Of a stretch of DNA of 64,000 nt, positions 1 to 9,662 are shown one piece after another. The DNA comes from Sinorhizobium sp. 6-70. GTDB lineage: Bacteria > Pseudomonadota > Alphaproteobacteria > Rhizobiales > Rhizobiaceae. The stretch spans positions 202,357 to 266,356 of the forward strand of contig NZ_JASKLS010000009.1 in assembly GCF_030124375.1 (NCBI RefSeq), given 5' to 3'. Every line of letters starts with the position of its first letter. Position 1 is the first letter of the stretch. The notes beneath the pieces are model-generated. The model was not told the origin of the DNA. It worked only from the letters and a program-made list of their open reading frames with translations, and ran no database searches. A program made the position numbers and the translations under genes.

Positions 1-992
1 AGTCCTGTCGCCGACTGCCGCCGCGATTATGGCCATGTGGACATCCGCGAAGGCGAAGCCGGCCTTCTGGAAATATTCCCCGGAATAGGTTGCCGCCGCC
101 GCCCACAGCCCCGTCGGCACCGCGTGGCCATAAGCCTGGAGCCGCCACAGGAAAGAGGCCGTGTCGCTGACCACGTTGACCGGCATTCCGGCCGTAACCG
201 ACGGCTGGATGCAATCCGCGTAGATCGCCAGCGCGCGTTCGGGATCATCCCGCTCCAGGGCGCCTAGCGCCGCGTGCCAGGCGATGTGGCCGTGGAGAAT
301 GCCGGTTCGGTCGTAGCGAGGCAGCCAATCCGCGATCAGCCTCTCGGCGTCCTCGCCTGCGCCGCCCTCGTACATGGCATGCGACAGCGCGTGCGCCGCG
401 TTCGCGTTGTTGGTCCTGAGATCGTAGCCACGCTGCGTGAGAGCTCGGCCGAGTGTCACGTTGCCGTTCTCGGCATGAGCCCAGCCTCGGTAGGTGACGA
501 ACCACCAATCGTCGACGCTGAAATGCCGGGCGTGGCGCTCACAGAGATCCACACGCGCCTGATCGTGATCCGCCATCCCCGAGAAGGCGAGGAGCCCGAA
601 GGCGCCAAGAGGCAATGAGAGGATCAGGATGTCCCGCGGCCAGGTGTCGGCGTGCGCGAGCGCCCGCTGTAACGCCTTTGCCGACTGGCCGTTGATGGCA
701 AGCGACAGGACCTCCACATGGCTCCGCTCCCGTTCTGTTCCGCGCCGCACGACGATATCTTCCGCCGTCGCGATCGCCGCCTTCGCCTTGGCCAATTCGG
801 TGCGGATAGCGTGCAGGCGCGCGCGCGCCGCATAGGCGAGAGCGAAATCGGGGTCTGCTGCGATGGCCGTCTCCAAGGCTTCCGCGGCGCCGGGCCAGGT
901 CGAGAGGAGCAGGTCTATCCCCTCCCGGTAGCGTTCGGCAGCGAGGTCGGACATCGTCGAGAGTGGCAGGCCGCGGCTGTCGAGGTGGGTCA
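1..992 (-). CDS. TTC38-like tetratricopeptide protein (3' end outside window)
   Basis: The reading frame stays open from an ATG at 992 to the window edge, about 330 residues, so the C-terminus is missing. GAGGAA lies about 8 bases before the ATG. The N-terminal part has helical repeat character (ALETAIAADPDFALAYAARA is a typical TPR unit), and later segments such as DDWWFVTYRGWAHAENGN and HGHIAWHAALGALERDDPERA resemble the TTC38/DUF-type TPR proteins common in proteobacteria. These are soluble cytoplasmic proteins, probably scaffolds; no enzymatic role is known to me. The next gene to the right is a relic on the same strand, so no operon partner is visible. Confidence 0.75.
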
Positions 993-1275
993 TGGCAGGT
1001 TCCTCAGGATCGGGCACGCATCAGCGCCCATTTCGGCTATTATACGGGATTGCCTCCTGGCTGTATTTTGACAGTCTGCCAAATTATGTAGAAGTCTCGC
1101 CAAACTGCGGTCCGGACAAGACATGGAAGACTATCCACGCACCAGATCCCCTTGCGCCGCCCAACCGGTGATAGAGCGCACGATTCCGGCGCGCTGGATC
1201 GCTGCGTTCGAAGTGCTAGCGGAGGCTGGCGCAATCGGTAGGCGGGCTGCCTCGAAACAACGCTGCAGGTGCTCG

Positions 1276-1542
1276 CTACCCTCGTTTGACCTTGACGCTC
1301 TGGCATTTCTCAAGCAGCGCGGTCAGCAGTTTCGGGCGGAGATTTACGAGGCCCTCAAACAGGGTGTCGATCGTGTCGAAGCTCTCTGATGTCGGCAACT
1401 CGTCCATCGCCTCGAGGATCGCTCGTTCTGCGGAAGGCATTTTGATCGGCCAGCGCCAGGGACTGGATGCGAGCTGGCCATCTGAACCTTCGGACAAGTC
1501 GAATTCGGTGTCCTCGACGCCAAAAGTGTCGCCGTTGAACAA
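1276..1542 (-). pseudogene. C-terminal fragment of an AbiEi-type antitoxin/regulator
   Basis: The frame reads FNGDTFGVEDTEFDLSEGSD and ends LRPKLLTALLEKCQSVKVKR, which I recognise as the late part of AbiEi-family antitoxin proteins (the ERAILEAMDELP and NLRPKLL stretches). An in-frame TAA lies just before it, and the normal continuation after KVKR is replaced by a stop, so both ends are lost. It abuts the nod box at 1566 and probably marks a recombination junction. The bases between 993 and 1275 show no gene. Confidence 0.55.
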
Positions 1543-1565
1543 GCACCCGCATTAAGGCCCTTGCG

Positions 1566-1613
1566 CATCCACGGCACGAATGGATGTTATCCAAAAAATC
1601 AATTTCTTCGACC
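1566..1613 (+). promoter_or_regulatory. nod box driving the flavin reductase
   Basis: The element begins CATCCA, carries GGATG, then ATCCAAAAAATCAATTT, matching the spacing and core of the NodD-binding nod box (ATCCA - GATG - ATCnAAACAATCnATTTTACCAATC). It lies 123 bases before the GTG of the next gene on the same strand. The bases after the box (GTTAGAAAGCGC) also recur after the nodM nod box, so the two promoters probably share a recent origin. Confidence 0.85.
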
Positions 1614-1735
1614 CGTTGGGTGCCGTTAGAAAGCGCTGATGCAGCCTTATGCAGACGCGGTAACGGGTACACCGCCGCGCTCGATTTCTATCTAGCATTT
1701 AGGGACAACACTGCACGTCAACGAAAGGAAATTCT

Positions 1736-2290
1736 GTGGTAGGCCTCAGACTCGTCGGCATCGCCGGCAGCTTCAATCGCCCATCCAAGACCCTTGCGCT
1801 TGTACGTCATGTGGCCGATCTAGTGGCGGCGCAATATCGGTTCGACACAACGACCTATGATTTGAATGATGTCGGTCCTTCGTTGGGGAGAGCCTGCTTG
1901 CGCAAGGACTTGGATAGTCAGGCTGAGAGAGTTGTTCGCGACATAACCAACGCTGACGTTCTCGTCATCGGTTCGCCGACATACAAGGGATCTTATCCCG
2001 GGCTTTTCAAGCACCTAATCGATCTCATCGATCCGCATGAGCTGCGCGCCAAGCCGATAGTCATCACTGCCACGGGCGGTGGCGACCGCCACGCTCTGAT
2101 GGTCGAGCATCAGCTGAGACCGCTTTTTGGCTTCTTCATGGCCCATTCGCTGCCAACGGCCATCTACGCTTCGGATCGCGACTTCGTCGACTATCGCGTC
2201 GTCTCCGAGCCGCTTTGCAAACGCATCGGCGAGGCCGTGAGCGAAATCGCGGCTTTGTTCCCGGAGGCGAAGTCGACGGTTGCCGAGTGA
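1736..2290 (+). CDS. NADPH-dependent FMN reductase family protein
   Basis: This 184-residue protein has the flavodoxin-like fold of the MsuE/SsuE/azoreductase family: an N-terminal phosphate-binding segment (GIAGSFNRPSKT, residues 8-19) and the SPTYKGSYPGLFKHLIDLID segment near residues 83-102 that is typical of SsuE/MsuE dimers. It would reduce FMN with NADPH and pass it to a partner monooxygenase, but no monooxygenase gene is adjacent. The start is GTG at 1736, 6 bases after AAGGAA. It lies directly behind a nod box, so flavonoid/NodD induction is expected. A permease follows 127 bases later on the same strand and may be co-transcribed. The substrate pathway is not evident. Confidence 0.8.
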   Translation: MVGLRLVGIAGSFNRPSKTLALVRHVADLVAAQYRFDTTTYDLNDVGPSLGRACLRKDLDSQAERVVRDITNADVLVIGSPTYKGSYPGLFKHLIDLIDPHELRAKPIVITATGGGDRHALMVEHQLRPLFGFFMAHSLPTAIYASDRDFVDYRVVSEPLCKRIGEAVSEIAALFPEAKSTVAE

Positions 2291-2417
2291 ATGAGGGGTT
2301 GAGCATCGAGAGATGTACGGGTTTCGCCCAGCGACGCCGAAGAGCTCTGGAGCGGAGTCGGCTGCGCGCCGTTAACCGAAACGGTTCCATTAGAATGACA
2401 TGGAGGAAAGAGTTCTG

Positions 2418-3902
2418 ATGACTGTAATGGAAAAGCCGCGACCGGACGATGCGACCGCTGTCTTCGACAAGAGAAGCTGGCTGGATTCCCACGAGGCCGA
2501 TTATCACAAAACGCTCGGCAATCGCCAGGTGCAGATGATCGCGATCGGTGGGGCGATCGGTACCGGGTTGTTTCTCGGCGCCGGCGCCAGGCTGCAGTCC
2601 GCTGGACCGTCGCTTGCGATCGTCTATCTCGTCTGCGGCGCCTTTTCCTTTCTGATCCTGCGCGCCCTAGGCGAACTGGTGTTGCACCGGCCGAGCAGTG
2701 GTAGCTTCGTCTCCTATGCCCGTGAGTTCCTCGGCGAGAAAGCCTCCTTCGTTGCCGGCTGGATGTATTTCCTCAATTGGGCGATGACTGGCATCGTCGA
2801 TATCACCGCCGTTGCCCTCTACACGCACTATTGGGATGTATTTGCGGACCTGCCGCAGTGGATCTCAGCGCTCGGCGCGCTGCTGATCGTCGGTTCGATG
2901 AACCTCGTCGGCGTTAAGTGGTTCGCGGAGATGGAATTCTGGTTCGCGCTCGTCAAGGTGGCAGCGATCCTGATCTTCCTCGCAGTCGGTACTTTCTTCC
3001 TAGGCACTGGCATGGCCGTCTCCGGCAACGCCACAGGCCTGCATCTGATCAGCGAAAATGGCGGCCTCTTTCCGAACGGCCTGTTCCCGGCGCTCGTGCT
3101 CGTGCAGGGCGTAGTCTTCGCCTTCGCCGGCGTCGAACTGGTCGGCACGGCAGCCGGGGAGTGCTCGGATGCCAAGACCATCCTGCCGCGCGCCATCAAC
3201 AGCGTCATCTGGCGCATCGCGCTGTTCTATGTCGGCTCACTCGTACTGCTCGTCTGCCTGTTACCCTGGACCGCCTACAAGGCCGGCGAAAGCCCGTTCG
3301 TGACCTTTTTTGGCGCGCTCGGCATACCCGGCATCGGCACGGTGATGAACATCGTTGTCCTGACCGCGGCGCTGTCGAGCCTTAACTCCGGCCTCTATTC
3401 AACCGGCCGCGTGTTGCGCTCGCTAGCGCAGGGCGGCTCCGCCCCGGCGTCGCTTGCCCGAATGAATGCGCAGGCGGTGCCGCATGTCGGCATTCTTGTG
3501 ACGCTCGCCATCTACGTGTTCGGTGTTTTACTCAACTATCTCGTGCCCTCGCATGTCTTCGAGATCGTCCTCAATGTCGCCTCGCTCGGGATCCTGAGCA
3601 CCTGGGGCTTCATCATCGTCTGCCAGATGGCCTTCCGCTGCGCCGTTGCCCGCGGCGAAGTCGAAGACGTTTCGTTCAAGATGCCCGGCGCCCCGTTCAC
3701 CTCATGGCTGACGCTTGCCTTCCTTTTCTTGGTGCTGGTGCTGATGGCGCTAGACTATCCAAACGGGACCTATACCGTCGCCTCGCTGCCGGTCGTGGCG
3801 CTGGCGCTGTGGGGCGGCTGGAACTGGGTGAGCAAGCATCGCCAGACTGAGACACCGGCAACGCTGCCCGACGTCATACTGGCGCAGCAAATGCGGCAGT
3901 GA
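2418..3902 (+). CDS. AnsP-like amino acid permease (APC superfamily)
   Basis: This 494-residue inner-membrane protein has about 12 hydrophobic segments. Near residue 36 it carries the family signature IAIGGAIGTGLFLGAGARL, and further on FAFAGVELVGTAAGE, as in the AAT/CycA/AnsP group of proton symporters. The N-terminal LGNRQVQMIAIGG and general similarity favour L-asparagine permease (AnsP), though specificity cannot be fixed from sequence. I chose ATG 2418 over ATG 2400 because GGAGGAAAG lies between them at good distance from 2418. The gene follows the nod-box-led flavin reductase on the same strand without an obvious terminator, so it may belong to that symbiotic transcript. Confidence 0.85.
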   Translation: MTVMEKPRPDDATAVFDKRSWLDSHEADYHKTLGNRQVQMIAIGGAIGTGLFLGAGARLQSAGPSLAIVYLVCGAFSFLILRALGELVLHRPSSGSFVSYAREFLGEKASFVAGWMYFLNWAMTGIVDITAVALYTHYWDVFADLPQWISALGALLIVGSMNLVGVKWFAEMEFWFALVKVAAILIFLAVGTFFLGTGMAVSGNATGLHLISENGGLFPNGLFPALVLVQGVVFAFAGVELVGTAAGECSDAKTILPRAINSVIWRIALFYVGSLVLLVCLLPWTAYKAGESPFVTFFGALGIPGIGTVMNIVVLTAALSSLNSGLYSTGRVLRSLAQGGSAPASLARMNAQAVPHVGILVTLAIYVFGVLLNYLVPSHVFEIVLNVASLGILSTWGFIIVCQMAFRCAVARGEVEDVSFKMPGAPFTSWLTLAFLFLVLVLMALDYPNGTYTVASLPVVALALWGGWNWVSKHRQTETPATLPDVILAQQMRQ

Positions 3903-4977
3903 CCAGTCATTCTCTCAAGAGGCGCCGTCCAATCTGGTGGCGCGCTTGAGGCATCACGCCATTGGAATCCCGAAGCTCAATTAGGCAAGGACCAGGGCGG
4001 TCTGCTTGGTCGATGCAGGAGCCGCACCGCCGCTTCGGATCTCGTCCGCGACACTTGGTATATAGACTTGGCCGCGGACGTTGCGCTCATTCAAACGCTG
4101 CGCGTCCGTATAGCGCTTGTCCGAACCAACGGTTGTCGGCAGCTTCTATGGATCGCCGCTGAACTCACCGAGTGGGCAGTACCGACGCGATGGCACAACA
4201 ACCCTCACCGCCTAGCCTCGACAGAAGAACCACAGCTCTGGATCGTCAGCGTTACTTCGAGTTCCTGATGATGTCGCCGGCCTACCCACCGCGCCAGGCG
4301 CGGGGGGCGAGTGCCCATCCGCAGACGGGGAAGTGCCTGCCGAGGCAATCGGTGGAATACCGCACACAGGAAGCGTCCGGAACGATGATCATCGATACGA
4401 GCCGCGCGACAAGGCGCTGCGCTACAGGCTCGGCCGCGAAGGCAATGGATGGCATGGAACCGAACCACTTATCGTCATGGCGCACGATGACGCGGCGGGC
4501 AAGCCGGTCTTTGCCCGCGCCTGAGGTTGCGGTGGAATTCGCGGGGATGGTTGTCGAGACGTGTGATGCGTGCCGCCGATTAGAGAAGTCAATTGTCCCG
4601 AGATCATCGTCGGTCCTGTCATGATCCGTCTAGCCAGCAACGCTGGCAGGCGTTGCTGCAGGCGCTTTCGACGCCCACGGTCGCGCCGGACTTTCCTGCG
4701 GAAGGCGGGCTTCCGGTGGAGCGATTTATGCGCCGTGACTTTTTGAACGCCAAACTATGTAGGTAGCCTGCCCCCTCATGCCCTAACCCGCGGACCGGCT
4801 GACACACGTCCCCCCGCACGAGCTGGGGGCCGTTTGAGGGCAGTTCGGCGTTTACAGGCGCAGCCCGGCGACGCAACGCTTGCGCCGAAGCGTTCATCTC
4901 CACTCACTACCCAGCATCTACACCACCTGCGGCTTTAGCTCTACGCCAGCGTCTCCCACTGATATGGCCGAACAACG
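3903..4977. other. Intergenic stretch with no supported gene
   Basis: About 1.1 kb between the convergent permease and nolG. Several frames stay open for 60-150 codons on both strands, but none has a ribosome site plus a recognisable protein, and composition is that of shadow frames. It probably holds decayed sequence. Confidence 0.5.
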
Positions 4978-7900
4978 TCATCTCTGGCCATGTCCCCGAG
5001 TGACAGGGCTACGTTTGAAGGCGATGGGCTCGCAATTGTTGGGCGCATTCGTTTCCTGCCCATCGGTTTCGTTGCGTGCGAGCCGTTTCAATGCCTCAAG
5101 CAGATCATCGACGTAAGTGAAGATGATGGGGATAACAATAAGGCTAAGCAGTGTTGACGTTATTACACCGCCGATCACCACAATGGCCATAGGCTGTCGG
5201 AAACTTGAATCACTTCCCGTCAGGCTAAGAGCAACCGGAAGCATGCCCGACGCCATGGCGATGGTCGTCATGACAATGGGACGCCCGCGCTTCTGGCAGG
5301 CATCCACGAGAGCATCGAACCGCTCCATTCCCTGGCGGCGCGACATGATTGCGTGTTCGACGAGCAGGATCGAATTCTTTGTCACCACGCCCATCAGCAT
5401 CAGCAGCCCGATGACGACCGGCATCGAGAAGCTGGTTTCGGTCACTAACAACGGCAGCAGCGCGCCTCCGAGCGATAGGGGCAGGGCCATGAGGATGGTG
5501 AAGGGCTGCAGGAGATCTTGGAAGAGCAGGACCAGCACAGCATAGATGCAGAGCACGCCGATTGCCATTGCAAAAGCAAAGCTTTGGAACAGTTCCGAAC
5601 TGCGCTGAAGTTCCCCTTGCTTCACGAGCGTGACGCCCGCCGGCAGGTGCTCAAGAGCCGGCAGCGCCTTTGCCTCGCGATAGACGTCGCCCAGGATACG
5701 GCCGTTGAGCTCAACGGAAAGAGTAATACAGCGCATTCTATCGATGCGGTCGATCTCGGAAGGACCTCCGCCGATATGGATGTCGGCGATTGATCCAAGA
5801 TCGACGCTGCCATGGGTTCCGGCTACCCTTATGTTCCTGATATCGTCGAGACTTGTGCGTGCCTCGGGTTTGAAACGGACGACGATGGGGATCTGCCGCT
5901 GAGGCAGATTGAGCTTTGGTAGGGCGGAAGAGTAGTCCCCATGCGTCGCAACGCGCACGGCTTCCGCGATGGCGGTTGACGTCACCCCGAGTGCGGCTGC
6001 ACGTACAAAGTCCGGGGTGATCTGAACCTCCGGCGCCTGCCGCGAGGCGGTGGAGGTGACTGCTCCGATACCATTGAGCGTTCGGAGTTGCTCCTCAAGC
6101 GCCTTGGCTGCTTCGTTGAGGACATTGGAGTCATCGCTGGCCAGGGTGATGACCAGCTGCGTTCCGTGGCCGCCGCTACCGACCGCAACCCGCACACCGG
6201 GAAGCACCGAGAGGGCGGAGCGGATATCCTGTTCGATCTCCGACTGTTTGCGGTCTCGTTCTTTAATGGGCGTCAGCATGACGTCGAGCGTGGCTGTTCC
6301 AATACTGACCTCGGGGCCACCACCCGATGATACCGAACCGACCGACGAGAGCACATGCGTCACATCACGAAGCTTGCTTACGATGTCCGCCGCCTTCTTG
6401 GCTGTTGTGTCCATTTGGTCGATTGTGGCTCCGGGCTGCAGGGACAGCGTCACCTGGGTCCGGGCGTCGTCGGCAGCCGGAAGGAAGCCCGATTTCAGGA
6501 AGGGGATCGTGGAAAGGGAGAGTGCAACGAAGACTGCGGTGACGAGGACCGTTTTCTTCCTGTGGTTCAAAGACGCCTTCACAAGCGCCATGTAGGCCCG
6601 CATGATTCGCCCATCCCTTTCCTGGGTGGAAGGCGGCTTCATGAAATAGGCGGCCATCATCGGCGTTAGCAGGCGCGCAACGATTAGAGAGGCGAGTACG
6701 GCGACTGCGGCGGTGATGCCGAACTGGCGGAAGAGCAGCCCTGATACGCCGCCCATGAAGGCCGTGGGCAGAAAGACGGCGACGAGCGTGAGTGTGGTCG
6801 CGATAACTGCTAACCAGATCTCATCGGCCGCTTCGAGGGCTGCATTAATCGGGCGTTTGCCCATCCGGAGGTGGCGAGCGATGTTTTCGATCTCCACGAT
6901 GGCATCATCGACAAGAATGCCGACCACCAGCGACAGTGCAAGCAGAGTGATGACATTGAGACTGAAGTCAGCGGCGTACATTAAGAGGAAGGTCGGTATG
7001 ACCGACAAAGGCAGCGCCACGGCCGACAAGATCGTCGCGCGCCAATCCCGGAGGAAGAGCCAGACCACGATGACGGCGAGGATCGCCCCCTCGAATAACA
7101 TCCGCATCGAACCATGATAGTTCTCGAGGACCGCTCCGACGGTGCTGTAGACTTTATCGATCTGCATGTCGGGATGTTCGGCGGCGAGCCGTGCTACCGC
7201 ATTGTCGACGTCGGCGGCAACGCCAGTGTCCGAGAACCCGTTCGAGCGCTTGATCGCGACGGCGATCACGGGCTGGCCGTCGAGATAGGCCAGCGAGGAT
7301 CGGTCCGCGAAGCTGTCAGTGACGGAAGCGACATCGTCAAGACGGACCTGCTGCCCGTTGGGCAGCGGAATTTGCAGTCCCTTGAGGTCTTCGACGGATG
7401 CGACTGCGCCGAACGTCCGCAGCGTCTGGCGGGCTCCGCCGATTTCTCCAAGCCCACCCGACGCATCAGCTTGGACCGACTTCAACTGTGCTGAAACAGT
7501 CGCTGCAGTGACCCCGAGCGATGACATCGTCGCTGGATCGAGGTCGACATGAACCTCGCGATCGATGCCGCCAATTCGGTTCACCTGTCCCACTCCCGGA
7601 ACCGATAGAAGCGCCTTCGTCATATTGTTGTCGATAAACCAGGAAAGCTCGGTCTCGTTGAGCCGGGTGGAGCGAACCGCATAGGTGACCAGCGCCGCAC
7701 TCTGCAGGGTTACTTTGGTGACACTCGGCGTCTCCATCTGCGCCGGCAAATCCGACTTTGCACTGTCGACAGCATTGCGGACCTCGTTCAAAGCCTCATC
7801 GCCGTCCTTCTCCAGCTCGAAGGTGACGTTGAGCGAGACGGTTCCGTCGGTGATGGTTGTGGCGATATGGTCGAGATGACTCAATGGGGCCAACCGGTCT

Positions 7901-8103
7901 TCAATGATGCGGGCTACTTCGGTCTCTAGCTGGGTCGGCGCCGCGCCCTCCAGTGTGGCGGTGATGCTGATCCGCGGAAGGTCCATATCGGGGAAATATT
8001 GGACCGGCAGGCGCTCGAAAGCCCATATCCCGCCGATCGTAAGCATTGCGAAGAGCAGTATTGCCGGTAGGGGATTGAGAATCGACCAGGCGGAGAAATT
8101 CAT
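4978..8103 (-). CDS. nolG: RND efflux pump inner-membrane subunit NolG
   Basis: This 1041-residue protein is a full-length HAE1/AcrB-type proton antiporter: an N-terminal membrane helix (ILNPLPAILLFAMLTIGGIW), a first periplasmic porter domain (about residues 30-330), a helix bundle with the proton-relay segment VVGILVDDAIVEIENIARHL near residue 400, a second porter domain and a second bundle containing GVVTKNSILLVEHA. In Sinorhizobium meliloti the homologous region was annotated as nolG, nolH and nolI; here it is one uninterrupted frame. It would export an unknown substrate, perhaps a signal or plant compound, with NolF. The ATG at 8103 overlaps the nolF stop by one base, so the two are co-translated from the nod box at 9614-9662. 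Confidence 0.92.
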   Translation of the reverse strand: MNFSAWSILNPLPAILLFAMLTIGGIWAFERLPVQYFPDMDLPRISITATLEGAAPTQLETEVARIIEDRLAPLSHLDHIATTITDGTVSLNVTFELEKDGDEALNEVRNAVDSAKSDLPAQMETPSVTKVTLQSAALVTYAVRSTRLNETELSWFIDNNMTKALLSVPGVGQVNRIGGIDREVHVDLDPATMSSLGVTAATVSAQLKSVQADASGGLGEIGGARQTLRTFGAVASVEDLKGLQIPLPNGQQVRLDDVASVTDSFADRSSLAYLDGQPVIAVAIKRSNGFSDTGVAADVDNAVARLAAEHPDMQIDKVYSTVGAVLENYHGSMRMLFEGAILAVIVVWLFLRDWRATILSAVALPLSVIPTFLLMYAADFSLNVITLLALSLVVGILVDDAIVEIENIARHLRMGKRPINAALEAADEIWLAVIATTLTLVAVFLPTAFMGGVSGLLFRQFGITAAVAVLASLIVARLLTPMMAAYFMKPPSTQERDGRIMRAYMALVKASLNHRKKTVLVTAVFVALSLSTIPFLKSGFLPAADDARTQVTLSLQPGATIDQMDTTAKKAADIVSKLRDVTHVLSSVGSVSSGGGPEVSIGTATLDVMLTPIKERDRKQSEIEQDIRSALSVLPGVRVAVGSGGHGTQLVITLASDDSNVLNEAAKALEEQLRTLNGIGAVTSTASRQAPEVQITPDFVRAAALGVTSTAIAEAVRVATHGDYSSALPKLNLPQRQIPIVVRFKPEARTSLDDIRNIRVAGTHGSVDLGSIADIHIGGGPSEIDRIDRMRCITLSVELNGRILGDVYREAKALPALEHLPAGVTLVKQGELQRSSELFQSFAFAMAIGVLCIYAVLVLLFQDLLQPFTILMALPLSLGGALLPLLVTETSFSMPVVIGLLMLMGVVTKNSILLVEHAIMSRRQGMERFDALVDACQKRGRPIVMTTIAMASGMLPVALSLTGSDSSFRQPMAIVVIGGVITSTLLSLIVIPIIFTYVDDLLEALKRLARNETDGQETNAPNNCEPIAFKRSPVTRGHGQR

Positions 8104-9194
8104 CAGCCTTCCTCGGCGACCTTCACGAGGTCGTTGTCCGACAGAAACGCTCCGCCCGACGCCACGATCCTCGAGGACTGATCTATACCGGAGAGAATCT
8201 CGACTTCGCCGTTCTTGTGGCGGCCCGTCTCCGCCCGGACCCGCCGCACCCGCCCGTCGACGCCGATCGTGAAGACGTAGCTCATCCCGTCGCGGAACAC
8301 GATCGCCGTGTCTGGAACCGTGAGGGCCGAAGTCGTCTTTAGTTCGATGCTACCGGTGAGGTAAAGGCCAACACGCGGATGAATGTCGGCAGGAAGTGTG
8401 ACATAGACGATCGCGCGGCCGGTCTCGCTGCTGACAGACGGTCCGACAAGCCGCACCTTGCCCTCAATGGGGCGCGCCTCCGGGCCGTTGATCGTGACGC
8501 TCAATCCTTCCGAGATACGTGGCAGGAAGCGCGCCGAAACTTCAGCCTGCCACTCGACGCGCTGCTGACGGACCAGGCGGAACAGCTCGGTGCCAGTGGA
8601 AACGACTGCGCCGAGATCAACGGTGCGTGACGTTATCAGGCCGTCGTCAACGGCCGTGACGGTCGTCTGAGCGAGCTTGATCTTTTGGCTTTCGAACGCG
8701 GCCTGTTGGGATTCGAGGCTTGCTATTGCCATCTGCTCGTCAGTTAAACGCTCGGCTATCTTCTCATCCGAAATTGCTCCCGAAGGGCGAAGCTGGCGGG
8801 CTCGGTCCGCGTTCGCCTTGGCCTTTGCCAAATCTGCCTTGGCGGTTTCGACGGCCGCGGCTTGCTTTCGAAGGTCCGCCAGCACGCTCTGTTGGGAAAG
8901 CTGGACCAGCGTCTGCCCCTTGGTCACAACCGATCCGACGTCGACCAGAACGTCGGTTACGCGAAGGCCGCTCGTCTCGGAGGCGATGACCGCTTCCTGC
9001 CAAGGTTTGAGCCATCCGCTTGCAGGAATTGTTTCCGGCCACTCCCGTAGCGCAGGCGCGACCAGTGATACAGTAAGGGCGGGTGTTGCCGGCTGATCCG
9101 CCACGGCACTCCCGAAGGGAAGCAGTGCTGCGCAGAAAAGGGCTTTGGCGAGTGCGATGGACGGCTTCCTCAACTGTAAATCCTCGTAGTTCAC
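8103..9194 (-). CDS. nolF: RND efflux periplasmic adaptor NolF
   Basis: This protein of up to 363 residues is a membrane-fusion protein: a signal segment (ALAKALFCAALLPFGSAVA), a lipoyl/barrel-sandwich half (ETSGLRVTDVLVDVGSVVTK), a coiled-coil hairpin (about residues 105-160), the second lipoyl half and C-terminal beta-barrel domains. It links NolG to an outer-membrane channel, which is not encoded nearby. The longest frame starts at a GTG at 9194 that has no good ribosome site. A TTG at 9173, preceded by GAGGA at 7 bases, would start right at the signal peptide and may be the true start. It is the first certain gene behind the nod box at 9614-9662. Confidence 0.9.
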   Translation of the reverse strand: MNYEDLQLRKPSIALAKALFCAALLPFGSAVADQPATPALTVSLVAPALREWPETIPASGWLKPWQEAVIASETSGLRVTDVLVDVGSVVTKGQTLVQLSQQSVLADLRKQAAAVETAKADLAKAKANADRARQLRPSGAISDEKIAERLTDEQMAIASLESQQAAFESQKIKLAQTTVTAVDDGLITSRTVDLGAVVSTGTELFRLVRQQRVEWQAEVSARFLPRISEGLSVTINGPEARPIEGKVRLVGPSVSSETGRAIVYVTLPADIHPRVGLYLTGSIELKTTSALTVPDTAIVFRDGMSYVFTIGVDGRVRRVRAETGRHKNGEVEILSGIDQSSRIVASGGAFLSDNDLVKVAEEG

Positions 9195-9499
9195 GGCGCA
9201 TCAGCACATTTGCCAATCCGCGCGAGCGCCATGGAGTTGTTCTTGCTTGGTCGTAGAGAGACGGGGGCTTTTGATCCTAGGCCGACGTCACCGTGTCCAC
9301 GAGCCCACACGATAACCATGCATCCAGAGCGCTGCGTCAGCAGCGGTGCAGCCAGGCTGGACAGATTGTCGTTGGCGGCGTCGAGCCCCTGCAGGCTGTC
9401 GCGTAAATAGTGCAGGTGCCTCAACCGGTTCAGGGCGGCATCGAACCACCGAAGCGAAGTGTTCCCTTCGCCCGGCCGGGCCTGACCTGTGTTCGCCAT
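9191..9499 (-). CDS. Small hypothetical protein between nod box and nolF
   Basis: This is a 102-residue frame from ATG 9499; a longer version from 9520 is possible. Its stop overlaps the GTG of nolF (GTGA), an arrangement expected for translationally coupled genes. The middle part (HLHYLRDSLQGLDAANDN) looks like real protein, but I recognise no family and the ribosome site is weak. It fills the 420-base leader between the nod box and nolF. It may instead be leader sequence without a product. Confidence 0.35.
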   Translation of the reverse strand: MANTGQARPGEGNTSLRWFDAALNRLRHLHYLRDSLQGLDAANDNLSSLAAPLLTQRSGCMVIVWARGHGDVGLGSKAPVSLRPSKNNSMALARIGKCADAP

Positions 9500-9613
9500 T
9501 GCTGTCTCGTCGGTAACCAATCAAAAGAGTGCGTGCCGTGTTCGCCGACAGCTCCTCACCACGCATTCCGCTTTGCCTTCGGATCACGCCTATCTTCATG
9601 CAACACGCCGTAG

Positions 9614-9662
9614 CATAATCACAATCGATTGTTTGGATGGGGGGCATCGATGCTGTGGATGC
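9614..9662 (-). promoter_or_regulatory. nod box driving nolFG
   Basis: On the minus strand this reads GCATCCACAG, then GATG, then CATCCAAACAATCGATTG, a near-perfect 5' half and core of a nod box. The last part (TTTTACCAATC in the consensus) is not well kept. It faces nolF, 420 bases away. Confidence 0.85.
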
